A DNA stretch of 64,000 bases from Enterobacteriaceae bacterium UBA5654 (GCA_002421005.1 DIJC01000007.1:1-64000), one strand, 5' to 3'; counted from the first letter of the stretch, positions 34,528 to 44,775 are shown. Notes: generated by a model not told the origin, from the sequence alone. Numbers and translations are program-made.

Positions 34528-34579
34528 ATTTTACGTGTACACAGTACATTCCCCAAACTATTTATGTACCCAGTACATT
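34528..34579 (-). promoter_or_regulatory. Toxin-antitoxin promoter with two operators
   Basis: Two palindromes of the form TGTAC-N3-GTACA, each followed by TT, lie at 34536-34550 and 34565-34579, 29 bp apart. On the minus strand a -35 TTGGGG (complement of 34551-34556) and a -10 TAAAAT (complement of 34528-34533) flank a 17-bp spacer that contains the first palindrome. An antitoxin bound there would block RNA polymerase, the usual autoregulation. Confidence 0.75.
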
Positions 34580-34727
34580 TTAACGCTGCCTGACCAGGCT
34601 TTTTCACTGTATGCGCCCTTACAAGGCATTCAGGTTTACACATTGCAGAAATCCGCTACCGCCATCATTTCTGACTTTCCGCAGAACATGATAAAATGCG
34701 ATGTTACCCCCACTACCCGAGGACGCT

Positions 34728-35243
34728 ATGGACAAGACCACTTCGCAGGAGATGTTAGCGCATGCTGAAAAGCTGTGCGTGCAACGCAACGTGCGCCTGA
34801 CTCCGCAGCGCCTTGAAGTGCTGCGTTTGATGAGCCTGCAACAGGGTGCCATCAGCGCTTACGATTTGCTCGACTTGTTGCGCGACAAAGAGCCGCAGGC
34901 CAAACCGCCTACGGTCTACCGGGCGCTGGAATTTTTACTGGAACAGGGTTTCGTGCATAAGGTGGAATCCACCAACAGCTATGTGCTGTGCCACTTGTTC
35001 GATCAGCCAACCCATACCTCGGCGATGTTTATCTGCGATCGTTGCGGCGTGGTGAAAGAACAGGGTGCGGACGGCGTGGAAGATATTATGCACGCGCTGG
35101 CGGCAAAAATGGGCTTTGCCTTACGTCATAACGTGATTGAAGCGCATGGGCTTTGCTCAGAGTGTGCAGAAGTAGAAGCGTGCCGTCATCCTGGTGAATG
35201 CCACCACGATCACAGCGTTCAGGTAAAGAAAAAGCCGCGCTGA
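34728..35243 (+). CDS. zur: Zinc uptake regulator Zur
   Basis: Fur-family zinc-sensing repressor of znuABC and zinc-independent ribosomal proteins, 171 residues. The start at 34728 (MDKTTSQEMLAHAEKLC) is used because it matches E. coli and follows CCCGAGGACGCT; an earlier ATG at 34701 would add nine non-family residues. The winged helix is at about 20-80 (TPQRLEVLRLM), and the structural zinc site is formed by CDRCG and CSEC plus CRHPGEC. Confidence 0.97.
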   Translation: MDKTTSQEMLAHAEKLCVQRNVRLTPQRLEVLRLMSLQQGAISAYDLLDLLRDKEPQAKPPTVYRALEFLLEQGFVHKVESTNSYVLCHLFDQPTHTSAMFICDRCGVVKEQGADGVEDIMHALAAKMGFALRHNVIEAHGLCSECAEVEACRHPGECHHDHSVQVKKKPR

Positions 35244-35321
35244 TCGCAGCACGGCCTCTTCAGGGAGTGGTACTTCCTTGTACCATCGGGTAGGCATTTC
35301 AGGGGTTAACTGAAGTCATCA

Positions 35322-35531
35322 CTACCAACGGTAATCATGACGGGTTTCCCAGTCACCGACTTCTTTCTCGGCTTGATCTTTCTGGTAGCCGTAGCGCTCC
35401 TGGATTTTACCCACCAGCTGGTCGCGCTTACCTTCGATGACAGTCATATCATCATCGGTCAGCTTACCCCATTGTTCTTTCGCTTTACCTTTGAACTGTT
35501 TCCAGTTACCGCCGACTTCGTCTTTATTCAT
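35322..35531 (-). CDS. yjbJ: CsbD-family stress protein YjbJ
   Basis: Small hydrophilic protein of the CsbD family, 69 residues as in E. coli, abundant in stationary phase under RpoS; biochemical role unknown. The typical pattern NWKQFKGKAKEQWGKLTDDD and KRDQLVGKIQERYGYQKDQAE is complete. The start at 35531 (MNKDEVGGNW) follows GAGGACATAAT. In E. coli, dinF separates lexA from yjbJ; here dinF is absent. Confidence 0.95.
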   Translation of the reverse strand: MNKDEVGGNWKQFKGKAKEQWGKLTDDDMTVIEGKRDQLVGKIQERYGYQKDQAEKEVGDWETRHDYRW

Positions 35532-35707
35532 AATTATGTCCTCATTGTTGGGGTACAAATCATTCGAATTCTGTCGTCCAGAAAAGCTGTCTTTTGTGCT
35601 GAACGTATGAATAAGTGTAGATGAGGATCCTGCACCCTGCGGAGAATTAAGAGTTTTTAACCCTCAGAGGAAAAACGGTCGGGGAATCATTTTGCGGGAA
35701 CAGAAGA

Positions 35708-35730
35708 CTGCGGCACAAAGCGCACCGCAG
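35708..35730 (-). terminator. Hairpin after lexA
   Basis: CTGCGG/CCGCAG stem with an 11-nt loop, followed by TCTTCTG on the minus strand, lies 16 bp beyond the lexA stop. It is a possible lexA terminator now that dinF is not downstream. Confidence 0.55.
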
Positions 35731-35745
35731 AAAGAATAGTCTTTT

Positions 35746-36354
35746 TTACAGCCACTCGCCATTGCGGATCACGCCTACGGCCAGCCCTTCAATAGAGAAG
35801 CTTTGCTTGCGTAAATCGACAACAATCGGTGAGAACTCGCTGTTTTCCGGCAGCAGTTCAACCACGTTGCCCTGCTTCTTCAGACGCTTAACGGTCACTT
35901 CTTCGTCGATACGTGCAACGACAACCTGACCGTTACGCACGTCCTGAGTTTTATGCACCGCCAGCAAATCGCCATCCATAATGCCGATGTCTTTCATCGA
36001 CATACCGCTAACGCGCAGCAGGAAGTCAGCGTTGGGTTTGAACAACGACGGATCAACCTGATAGTGGCTTTCGATATGCTGCTGTGCCAGCAGCGGCTCA
36101 CCGGCAGCGACGCGACCGATAAGCGGAATACCTTCTTCTTCCTGCACCAGCAGGCGAATACCGCGCGATGCGCCGGTGACAATCTCGATCACCCCTTTAC
36201 GCGCCAGTGCTTTAAGGTGTTCTTCAGCCGCGTTTGGAGAACGGAACCCCAAACGTTGCGCAATTTCGGCACGCGTTGGTGGCATACCTGTCTGGCTGAT
36301 GTGATCCCGAATGAGATCAAACACCTCTTGCTGCCTGGCCGTTAACGCTTTCAT
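35746..36354 (-). CDS. lexA: SOS repressor LexA
   Basis: Repressor of the SOS regulon, 202 residues. Winged HTH at residues 1-70; self-cleavage site Ala84-Gly85 in GRVAAGEPLL; catalytic dyad Ser119 (SGMSM) and Lys156 (EVTVKRL). RecA filaments trigger cleavage. Two LexA boxes lie immediately upstream for autoregulation. The usual downstream partner dinF is missing. Confidence 0.98.
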   Translation of the reverse strand: MKALTARQQEVFDLIRDHISQTGMPPTRAEIAQRLGFRSPNAAEEHLKALARKGVIEIVTGASRGIRLLVQEEEGIPLIGRVAAGEPLLAQQHIESHYQVDPSLFKPNADFLLRVSGMSMKDIGIMDGDLLAVHKTQDVRNGQVVVARIDEEVTVKRLKKQGNVVELLPENSEFSPIVVDLRKQSFSIEGLAVGVIRNGEWL

Positions 36355-36362
36355 TCCGCCCC

Positions 36363-36399
36363 CTGGGTGTATATACAGTTATGCTGTGAGTATATACAG
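36363..36399. promoter_or_regulatory. Two LexA boxes of the lexA promoter
   Basis: CTGGGTGTATATACAG (36363-36378) and CTGTGAGTATATACAG (36384-36399), centres 21 bp apart, reproduce the double operator of E. coli lexA directly before the lexA start. Confidence 0.95.
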
Positions 36400-36455
36400 T
36401 CAAAGGCGATTTTGGAACCGTAAATCGCACAAAAAACAGGAGGCTTTATCCATCT

Positions 36456-36824
36456 TTAGCGAAAATGTGACCACAATAGCGTCACCCAGGTGAGAAGCGC
36501 GACGCCAATCGCCAACAGCACCGCTGCCGATCCCATATCTTTGGCGCGCCCGGAAAGCTCATGATGCTCCGGGCCGATGCGGTCCACCACCGCTTCAATC
36601 GCGCTGTTGAGGATCTCCACAATCATGACCAGCAGCACCGATCCAATAAGCAAAACGCGGGTAATCGGATCGACATCCAGCCAGCAGGCGATGATGATAG
36701 CCACCACGGTGGCGACGCCTTCCTGACGAAAAGCGGCTTCGTTGCGCCATGCTGCGCGAAATCCTTTCCAGGAATAACCGGCGGCGTTGATGATCCGGGT
36801 TAATCCGGTGGTATTATTGGCCAT
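36456..36824 (-). CDS. dgkA: Diacylglycerol kinase DgkA
   Basis: Trimeric inner-membrane kinase that phosphorylates diacylglycerol to phosphatidate, recycling lipid from membrane-derived oligosaccharide synthesis. 122 residues with three transmembrane helices. The signature EILNSAIEAVVDRIG (about residue 69) with catalytic Glu69/Asn72-type residues and the amphipathic N-terminal helix (GFRAAWRNEAAFRQE) are present. Upstream of lexA on the same strand, divergent from plsB. Confidence 0.97.
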   Translation of the reverse strand: MANNTTGLTRIINAAGYSWKGFRAAWRNEAAFRQEGVATVVAIIIACWLDVDPITRVLLIGSVLLVMIVEILNSAIEAVVDRIGPEHHELSGRAKDMGSAAVLLAIGVALLTWVTLLWSHFR

Positions 36825-36953
36825 TAAAAGAACCTTTTTCCATTATTAGCGTCAATGATATAACGCGCTTCCTGTGTTACCTCAGAAAATCTGTGTACTT
36901 TCTGATATCCTTGCAGCGCATTTGCATTATTAACCAGAGGCTTCACATCGTTT

Positions 36954-39374
36954 ATGTCCGGCTGGCCACGAATTTACTACAAATTACTGAATTTACCATT
37001 AAGCGTATTGGTAAAGAGCAAGTCTATTCCGGCGGAACCCGCTCTGGAATTGGGTCTGGATACCTCCCGCCCGATTATGTACGTTTTGCCGTACAACTCG
37101 AAAGCGGACCTGCTGACGCTACGCGAGCAGTGTCTGGCGCACGATCTCCCCGACCCACTGGAGCCGCTGGAGGTCGACGGCACCCTGCTGCCGCGTTACG
37201 TATTCATTCACGGTGGCCCGCGTGTATTTACGTATTACACGCCAAAAGAAGAATCAATCAAACTTTTTCATGACTATCTGGATCTGCATCGCAGCAATCC
37301 CGCGCTGGACGTGCAAATGGTCCCGGTTTCGGTCATGTTTGGCCGCTCGCCGGGGCGTGAAAAAGGGGAAGTCAATCCGCCGCTGCGGATGCTGAACGGC
37401 GTGCAGAAGTTTTTTGCCGTCTCCTGGCTGGGGCGCGACAGCTTTGTCCGCTTCTCGCCGTCGGTTTCTCTGCGCCGGATGGCGGATGAGCACGGCACCG
37501 ACAAAATTATCGCCCAAAAGCTGGCGCGGGTAGCGCGAATGCATTTTGCCCGCCAGCGTCTGGCAGCCGTAGGCCCGCGCCTGCCCGCTCGTCAGGATCT
37601 GTTTAATAAGCTGCTGGCATCGAAAGCCATTGCCCGCGCGGTAGAAGATGAAGCGCGCAGCAAAAAAATCTCCCATGAAAAAGCGCAGCAAAACGCGATT
37701 GCGCTGATGGAAGAGATTGCCGCCAACTTTTCCTATGAAATGATCCGCCTGACCGACCGCATACTGGGTTTCACCTGGAACCGTCTCTATCAGGGGATCA
37801 ATGTCCATAACGCCGAGCGCGTGCGCCAACTGGCGCATGACGGGCACGAGATTGTTTACGTGCCCTGCCATCGTAGCCACATGGACTACATGCTGCTGTC
37901 CTATGTGCTTTACCATCAGGGGCTGGTTCCGCCGCACATTGCTGCCGGTATCAACCTGAATTTCTGGCCCGCAGGCCCAATCTTCCGCCGCCTCGGCGCG
38001 TTCTTTATCCGCCGCACCTTTAAGGGCAATAAACTCTACTCCACGGTGTTCCGCGAATACCTGGGCGAGTTGTTCAGCCGGGGTTATTCGGTGGAGTATT
38101 TTGTCGAGGGTGGACGCTCACGTACTGGCCGCCTGCTGGACCCGAAAACCGGCACGCTGTCCATGACCATTCAGGCGATGCTGCGCGGCGGTACTCGCCC
38201 TATCACGCTGGTGCCGATTTACATCGGCTATGAGCACGTTATGGAAGTGGGCACCTATGCCAAAGAGCTGCGCGGCGCGACGAAAGAGAAAGAAAACCTG
38301 CTGCAAATGATGCGCGGTCTGAGCAAGCTGCGAAATCTTGGTCAGGGCTACGTGAACTTTGGCGAGCCGATGCCGCTGATGACTTACCTGAATCATCACG
38401 TTCCTGAATGGCGCGAGTCTATCGATCCTATCGAGGCCGTGCGTCCCGCGTGGCTGACGCCGACGGTAAACCGCATCGCCGCCGATTTAATGGTGCGCAT
38501 CAACAACGCAGGCGCGGCGAATGCCATGAACCTGTGCTGTACCGCGCTGCTGGCGTCCCGTCAGCGCTCGCTGACCCGCGAGCAGCTTACGCAACAGCTG
38601 GATTGCTATCTGGATCTGCTGCGCAACGTGCCTTACGCACCGGATTCCACCGCGCCGTCTGCCACCGCGAACGAACTTATCGAACATGCGCTACAGATGA
38701 ATAAGTTCGAGGTCGAGAAAGACACCATCGGCGATATCATCATCCTGCCGCGCGAGCAGGCGGTGCTGATGACCTACTATCGCAATAACATTGCGCATAT
38801 GCTGATGCTGCCTTCTTTGATCGCGGCGATTATTACCCAGCAACGGCAGATCTCGCGTGCAGCGCTGCTGGATCACATCGAACTGCTTTATCCGATGCTC
38901 AAGGCCGAACTGTTCCTGCGCTGGGACAGCACGGAAATCGCAGGCGTTATTGATGCGCTGGCCGCAGAAATGACGCGTCAGGGGCTGATTAGCCTTAATG
39001 AAACCGAGTACCGCATTAATCCGGCACGCACACACACGCTGCAACTGCTGGCCGCAGGCGCGCGCGAAACGCTGCAACGCTATGCCATCACTTTCTGGCT
39101 GCTTAGCGCGAATCCGTCGATTAACCGTGGCACGCTGGAGAAAGAAAGCCGTACCGTGGCGCAACGTCTCTCCGTGCTGCACGGTATTAACGCCCCGGAA
39201 TTCTTCGATAAAGCGGTATTCAGTTCGCTGGTGCTGACCCTGCGCGATGAAGGCTATATCAGCGATACCGGCGATGCCGAACCAGAGCAAACGATGAAGG
39301 TTTATCAGATGCTGGCAGAGCTGATTACGTCGGATGTGCGCCTGACCATCGAGAGCGCGGCGCAGGGCGAATAA
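36954..39374 (+). CDS. plsB: Glycerol-3-phosphate acyltransferase PlsB
   Basis: Inner-membrane-associated enzyme that acylates sn-glycerol 3-phosphate at position 1, the first step of phospholipid synthesis. 806 residues. The acyltransferase motifs are complete: HRSHMDY (block I, HX4D, about residue 306), GAFFIRR (block II), FVEGGRSRTGR (block III) and TLVPIYIGYE (block IV). The start MSGWPRIYYK equals E. coli. Confidence 0.98.
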   Translation: MSGWPRIYYKLLNLPLSVLVKSKSIPAEPALELGLDTSRPIMYVLPYNSKADLLTLREQCLAHDLPDPLEPLEVDGTLLPRYVFIHGGPRVFTYYTPKEESIKLFHDYLDLHRSNPALDVQMVPVSVMFGRSPGREKGEVNPPLRMLNGVQKFFAVSWLGRDSFVRFSPSVSLRRMADEHGTDKIIAQKLARVARMHFARQRLAAVGPRLPARQDLFNKLLASKAIARAVEDEARSKKISHEKAQQNAIALMEEIAANFSYEMIRLTDRILGFTWNRLYQGINVHNAERVRQLAHDGHEIVYVPCHRSHMDYMLLSYVLYHQGLVPPHIAAGINLNFWPAGPIFRRLGAFFIRRTFKGNKLYSTVFREYLGELFSRGYSVEYFVEGGRSRTGRLLDPKTGTLSMTIQAMLRGGTRPITLVPIYIGYEHVMEVGTYAKELRGATKEKENLLQMMRGLSKLRNLGQGYVNFGEPMPLMTYLNHHVPEWRESIDPIEAVRPAWLTPTVNRIAADLMVRINNAGAANAMNLCCTALLASRQRSLTREQLTQQLDCYLDLLRNVPYAPDSTAPSATANELIEHALQMNKFEVEKDTIGDIIILPREQAVLMTYYRNNIAHMLMLPSLIAAIITQQRQISRAALLDHIELLYPMLKAELFLRWDSTEIAGVIDALAAEMTRQGLISLNETEYRINPARTHTLQLLAAGARETLQRYAITFWLLSANPSINRGTLEKESRTVAQRLSVLHGINAPEFFDKAVFSSLVLTLRDEGYISDTGDAEPEQTMKVYQMLAELITSDVRLTIESAAQGE

Positions 39375-39380
39375 ATATCT

Positions 39381-39442
39381 TCCGGCATCGCCGGAGGTTT
39401 TTATAGAGAAAAAAAGCGGGTCACCTATATGGCCCGCTTTTT
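39381..39442. terminator. plsB terminator pair
   Basis: CCGGC-ATC-GCCGG followed by AGGTTTTT, then a second stem GCGGG (39416-39420)/CCCGC (39433-39437) flanked by A-runs and T-runs, stand in tandem after plsB. The second can work in both directions. Confidence 0.85.
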
Positions 39443-39560
39443 TTATCAGATTATGGCTACCTGATCTCCAGGATAACATTATTAATGACTGGGTTTCAGA
39501 TGAGAATTAAAAGAACGGATTTAGCAGGATAGTTAACTCGCAAGCCATTATTACAGAAAG

Positions 39561-39596
39561 AAAAAAGCCAAAGCTTCTTCATCACTTTGGCTTTTT
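39561..39596. terminator. Bidirectional terminator between plsB and ubiA
   Basis: AAAAAAGCCAAAG and CTTTGGCTTTTT form a stem with flanking A/T runs on both strands, serving ubiA on the minus strand. Confidence 0.88.
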
Positions 39597-39645
39597 CTCG
39601 GGAGGCTTAAATGGCATAAACCACCACAGATGCCCGAGCAAATAA

Positions 39646-40518
39646 TTAAAGATACCAGTAACTTACCGCCAGACCGACAAAAAGCGCCAGACCGACATAA
39701 TTATTATTCATAAAAGCCTTAAAACAGGCATCGCGCTCACGGTGAATAATCAGCTTTTGCTGCCAGACAAATAGCACGCCTGCCACCGCCACTGCCGCGT
39801 AAAATGCACCGCCGAGTCCATTCAGCCAGCCAATAAGCGTCATCAGCGCGAGTACCGCTATTTGTAAGATCCCGATAATTAACCGATCGTATTGTCCGAA
39901 TAAAATTGCCGTGGATTTCACGCCGATTTTCAGATCGTCGTCGCGATCGACCATTGCATACTGAGTGTCGTAGGCCACCGCCCACAGAATGTTGCACAGA
40001 AACATCAGCCAGCAGCTTAGCGGCAGCGTTTCACTGACGGCGGCAAATGCCATCGGAATTGACCAGCCAAACGCCGCGCCCAGCACCACCTGCGGTAAAT
40101 GGGTATAACGCTTCATAAACGGATAGACCCACGCCAGCAGCAGCGCCGCAACCGAAAGGAAAATCGTCATTTTATTAAGGGTCAGCACCAGCAGGAACGA
40201 ACACAGCACCAGCAGCACAAACAGTATGCGCGCTTCTTTACCACTGACGGCACCACTGGGCAGCGGGCGATTAGCCGTGCGTTTCACATGGCCGTCAATT
40301 TTGCGATCAGCATAATCGTTAATCACGCAGCCCGCCGCGCGCATCAGCCAGACTCCGGCGATAAAAACCGCGAGGATCCACGGCGGCGGCAGCCCTGGCG
40401 TCGCGACCCATAGCGCCCACAGCGTCGGCCACAGCAGCAGCAGTGCGCCAATGGGTTTGTCGGTACGCATCAGGCGATGGTACGCCAACAGCTTATTCTG
40501 CGTCAGACTCCACTCCAT
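39646..40518 (-). CDS. ubiA: 4-hydroxybenzoate octaprenyltransferase UbiA
   Basis: Membrane prenyltransferase that attaches the octaprenyl chain to 4-hydroxybenzoate in ubiquinone synthesis, 290 residues, about nine helices. The two aspartate-rich motifs are NDYADRKIDGH (about residue 67) and DTQYAMVDRDDD (about 184). Translationally overlapping with ubiC: the ubiC frame runs 26 bases into ubiA. Confidence 0.97.
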   Translation of the reverse strand: MEWSLTQNKLLAYHRLMRTDKPIGALLLLWPTLWALWVATPGLPPPWILAVFIAGVWLMRAAGCVINDYADRKIDGHVKRTANRPLPSGAVSGKEARILFVLLVLCSFLLVLTLNKMTIFLSVAALLLAWVYPFMKRYTHLPQVVLGAAFGWSIPMAFAAVSETLPLSCWLMFLCNILWAVAYDTQYAMVDRDDDLKIGVKSTAILFGQYDRLIIGILQIAVLALMTLIGWLNGLGGAFYAAVAVAGVLFVWQQKLIIHRERDACFKAFMNNNYVGLALFVGLAVSYWYL

Positions 40519-41029
40519 TTCTTCTTTCCTTCTGGTATATCGGTGAGGCAGGTAAAAACAGTTCGGTTAGCAGCAGGGGTTTTCTATTCAGCCGCAGCCG
40601 CGAGCGGCGTCCCCACAGTTGGGCCTGACGCCCGACCTCAATAAAGTCGCGCGTCAGCGTCGATGAAGTAAACAGATAGCGTCCCAGCGGCGTGTTACCC
40701 AGCGTTTGCAGCGCCAGCTCAGGGCCGCTTAAAGTGGATTCAGGCACAACGGTGCGCCCGGCAAGCCAGGGTTCGCCATCCGCACAGAGGATAATTTCCC
40801 GCAGCCAGTAGCGCGACTCGTCCGGCAACAGCGCCAGCTCTTCCGCTATCTCCTCCCGCCCGACAAATGCCTCGCGCACCAGCGTGATGCTGACCTTTTT
40901 GCCCTGCTGTTCAAACCGTTTGGTCATCGAATCTTCCAGCAACAGCCATTCCAGCAGTGCAGGCTCCAGCGGGGGGATAGCACTAAGATAGCGCAGCGCA
41001 CGCAGTTGCGTTAGCGCAGGATGTGACAT
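40493..41029 (-). CDS. ubiC: Chorismate pyruvate-lyase UbiC
   Basis: Splits chorismate into 4-hydroxybenzoate and pyruvate, the first step of ubiquinone synthesis. The family sequence from MSHPALTQLRALRYL to LLLTELFLPASPIY is complete; Arg in WLREI and GRTVVP and Glu in LLLTELF are active-site residues. The frame then continues 13 residues beyond the E. coli end (165 aa), giving 178 residues and a 26-base overlap with ubiA. The added tail is polar and probably neutral. Confidence 0.96.
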   Translation of the reverse strand: MSHPALTQLRALRYLSAIPPLEPALLEWLLLEDSMTKRFEQQGKKVSITLVREAFVGREEIAEELALLPDESRYWLREIILCADGEPWLAGRTVVPESTLSGPELALQTLGNTPLGRYLFTSSTLTRDFIEVGRQAQLWGRRSRLRLNRKPLLLTELFLPASPIYQKERRNGVESDAE

Positions 41030-41139
41030 GCCTGTTTCTCCGGGACATAACCTGAAGGTATTGTAACGCAGAAACGAGGAGATGAGGGCGGGTTAGCGTC
41101 CAAAAACGCAACAGATATGCAACACAGAGGCGGCACCGG

Positions 41140-41167
41140 AAAAAAGAGTGCGCCCGTGGGGGCGCAC
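41140..41167 (-). terminator. Terminator of malK-lamB-malM operon
   Basis: GTGCGCCC/GGGCGCAC 8-bp stem with a 4-nt loop followed on the minus strand by TCTTTTTT, 40 bp past malM. Confidence 0.92.
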
Positions 41168-41207
41168 CGAAAGGCTAAGCCTAAGCATCAGCATTGTGGG
41201 GCAACAA

Positions 41208-42149
41208 TCACCCCTTGCCTTTTACACTGCTGATAAAGGTGGAACGCGCTGAAGTTGACCCCAGACGCTCTGCTTCGTTAAGAAGTTTTAACGCTTTATC
41301 GACATCGCCTTTCGCCACGGCCTGTTTAATGGCCTGATTAAAGTACGCTTCCGTGTCATTCAGTACCGGTTCGCTTTTCGCAGCGGGTGCCGGTGCGGCA
41401 GTTGTGGTAGCTGTGGCGGGCGCGCTGTAAACCGGCGCAGCGGTATTGCCGACCGTCACCGTAGACGGGCTGGATGAACCAAACAGCGGGCCAACCAGCA
41501 CGCTGGAGCTGTTATTGGTTTTAACTTTCAGCTTCAGGAGGCCATCGGTGGTATGACGGGCAACGGGATCGGGAATATCCGGCACCGCGTTACCAATCCC
41601 TTTGGCGTAGGCTTTCGCCGGATCCAGCAGGGTGGTGGTTTGTTGCAGATCTTTCTCGGTGGTAAAGACCAGCACGTAGATTTTTTGCTGCCCCAGCGCA
41701 GGCGTCAGACGCATCACCCCTTCCAGACGGTCGGCGCTCATCACGCCCGGCTCCTGATAGGTAAAGTAGCTGCTGGGGAAAAAGGCGGACGGCGTCAGGT
41801 TCTGATCGAGGATCAGCACGTTTGGCGCATAAACGCTGGTTTGTTTATTCACTTCACTGGTCAGCGTCAGGGTCAGCTCACCGATGTTGGCCGGGACGCT
41901 GTAAGCGACAACCGGACCGGTAATGCCCGCCACGTCCAGGCGCTGCCCGGCGGTCGCGAGCGACGTCTTTTGCTCTTTCGATGGATCGACCGGCGTCCAG
42001 GTCAACTGCTGCAATGCGCCAGCAGGAATAGACGGCGCGGCGCTGGTGTTCTGCGGTACGTAGTTTACTTCAGCAAGCGTTATGGCCGGAGCCGCTGCCA
42101 GCAGGCCCGCTGTCAGGCAGAGGGCGACAAAACTTTTCGTCATTTTCAT
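41208..42149 (-). CDS. malM: Maltose operon periplasmic protein MalM
   Basis: Periplasmic protein of the maltose regulon with no defined activity, 313 residues. The start at 42149 follows AGGTGATAACA and gives a signal peptide (MKMTKSFVALCLTAGLLAAAPAI, probable cleavage before or near EVNYVP). The body matches E. coli MalM (SVPANIGELTLTLTSEVNKQ), with an Ala/Pro/Thr-rich linker near 220-250 and a helical C-terminus. Last gene of malK-lamB-malM. Confidence 0.95.
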   Translation of the reverse strand: MKMTKSFVALCLTAGLLAAAPAITLAEVNYVPQNTSAAPSIPAGALQQLTWTPVDPSKEQKTSLATAGQRLDVAGITGPVVAYSVPANIGELTLTLTSEVNKQTSVYAPNVLILDQNLTPSAFFPSSYFTYQEPGVMSADRLEGVMRLTPALGQQKIYVLVFTTEKDLQQTTTLLDPAKAYAKGIGNAVPDIPDPVARHTTDGLLKLKVKTNNSSSVLVGPLFGSSSPSTVTVGNTAAPVYSAPATATTTAAPAPAAKSEPVLNDTEAYFNQAIKQAVAKGDVDKALKLLNEAERLGSTSARSTFISSVKGKG

Positions 42150-42215
42150 TGTTATCACCTCAAATTGCATAGGTTCAGCGGTAGCCAGGCAATAGCGCGC
42201 CAACCTTTAAGAAGT

Positions 42216-42235
42216 AGAGGGGCTTGCGCCCCTCT
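42216..42235 (-). other. lamB-malM intercistronic hairpin
   Basis: AGAGGGGC/GCCCCTCT perfect 8-bp stem with a 4-nt loop lies between lamB and malM, without a strong T-run. It would protect the abundant lamB mRNA and attenuate malM. Confidence 0.7.
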
Positions 42236-42256
42236 TTGTGTCAGATTACTGCGTGA

Positions 42257-43588
42257 TTACCACCAGATTTCCATCTGTGCACCGAAGGTGATTTCATCGT
42301 CATCACCACGGCTGTTGGAGAACTGACCGTTGCCGGTTGAGTCGCTGATGGCAGAGCGGCCAATTGCGCCGTCGCTGTTTTTGGCATAGCCCCAGCTTTC
42401 ATCCCATTTCGCATAGGTCGCGAATACGCGGATAGCCGGACGTGACCAGATGCTGTCGCCAGCCTGCCACTGTTGTGCCAGGGTGATTTTGTACTGGTTG
42501 TTACGATCGCCGGTTTCCTGCGATTTCACGTTGTCGTAGCCCACTTCCAGCAGGGTGCTCATGATCGGTGTCCATTTGTACATCGGACGCACACCCACGG
42601 TGTACCAGTCAGTACCACGGTTATCATCACGATCGACTTTCTGGTACATACCGACGTACATCAGGTCCCATTTGTCAGCCAGAGTGATGGCACCGTGGTC
42701 GATAACGCGCCACAGTGAACCGTCGTTGTTAACCTGGCGGTCGGTGGCGAAGTCGTCACCCGTCCAGGAACCCTGCGGAATACCTTTACCCTGCGCGGTC
42801 ATCGCGTCAGTGCCGTATTGCAGAACAAATTTGTTAAAGCCTTTCAACATGCTCTGGGTATGTTCAGCGGTGAACATCCAGCCATCTTTGGACGCATCGT
42901 CGGCCAGGCGGTAATCATCGGTAGTATTGGCACGACCGTAATCGACACCGAATTCCAGCATCCCGTCCGGGTTGGTTTCCAGACCGGCTAAACGCACGTC
43001 ATAGACATCGTTGGCGGTGTCTTTGGTTGCGTCATAAATATGGTTGTTGCTAAAGGAGGTAGAACCGCCGGATTCCTGAGAACGCGTTGCGGCAACAGAC
43101 AGTTTACCGAAGCCGAGATCGATGTTTTCGATACCCGCACCAGGACCGGAGATATCCCAGTAGTAGAAGTCGATCATGTGGACGTCATGACGCTGATAGA
43201 AGCGTTTACCGGCCCAGATGGTTGAACCCGGCAGTGCATCGATCAGGTTTTTACCCTGCACGTTGGCTTCACGGAAGGCCGGATCGGTTGCTTCCCAGTC
43301 ATTCTGTTGTGCGACGGAGTAAGCGACGTTAGTGTCGAAGTAGAAGCTCTTATCGCCCTCTTTCCACACTTCCTGGCCCAGTTTAATTTCCGCGTAGGTT
43401 TCACATTCGTTACCGAGACGGTATTTACTTTGAGCACCAGTCGCCTGGAAACACTGTTGTTCGCCGCCGCTTCCCGTCCAGCCGATACCGGAACGAGCAT
43501 AACCTTTGAAATCGACAGCACCGGCATGAGCAGAAAGAATGCCCGCAGTGATGGCGATTGCCAGTGGAAGTTTGCGCAGAGTAGTCAT
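42257..43588 (-). CDS. lamB: Maltoporin LamB
   Basis: Trimeric 18-strand outer-membrane porin for maltodextrins and receptor of several phages, 443 residues. The start at 43588 (MTTLRKLPLAIAITAG) is that of E. coli; signal cleavage is before VDFKGYARSG. The greasy-slide aromatic region and C-terminal Trp-Trp (FGAQMEIWW) are seen. Two Cys (QQCFQ and GNEC) form the loop-1 disulphide. Surface loops near 175-260 and the last loop differ from E. coli, as expected for phage-exposed parts. Confidence 0.97.
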   Translation of the reverse strand: MTTLRKLPLAIAITAGILSAHAGAVDFKGYARSGIGWTGSGGEQQCFQATGAQSKYRLGNECETYAEIKLGQEVWKEGDKSFYFDTNVAYSVAQQNDWEATDPAFREANVQGKNLIDALPGSTIWAGKRFYQRHDVHMIDFYYWDISGPGAGIENIDLGFGKLSVAATRSQESGGSTSFSNNHIYDATKDTANDVYDVRLAGLETNPDGMLEFGVDYGRANTTDDYRLADDASKDGWMFTAEHTQSMLKGFNKFVLQYGTDAMTAQGKGIPQGSWTGDDFATDRQVNNDGSLWRVIDHGAITLADKWDLMYVGMYQKVDRDDNRGTDWYTVGVRPMYKWTPIMSTLLEVGYDNVKSQETGDRNNQYKITLAQQWQAGDSIWSRPAIRVFATYAKWDESWGYAKNSDGAIGRSAISDSTGNGQFSNSRGDDDEITFGAQMEIWW

Positions 43589-43665
43589 TATTCTATCTCC
43601 TGAGATCATTGCTTTTCTTTTTTTACGCCTCGCCTTTTCCGGCTCCGCGTATTTAATGGGAATGC

Positions 43666-44775
<1,110 letters not shown>

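Noticed and set aside
41030..41139. Missing gene between ubiC and malM (yjbI position in K-12)
   Set aside because: Only a short gap and a terminator are present, with no remnant coding sequence, so this is a simple absence and not a broken gene.
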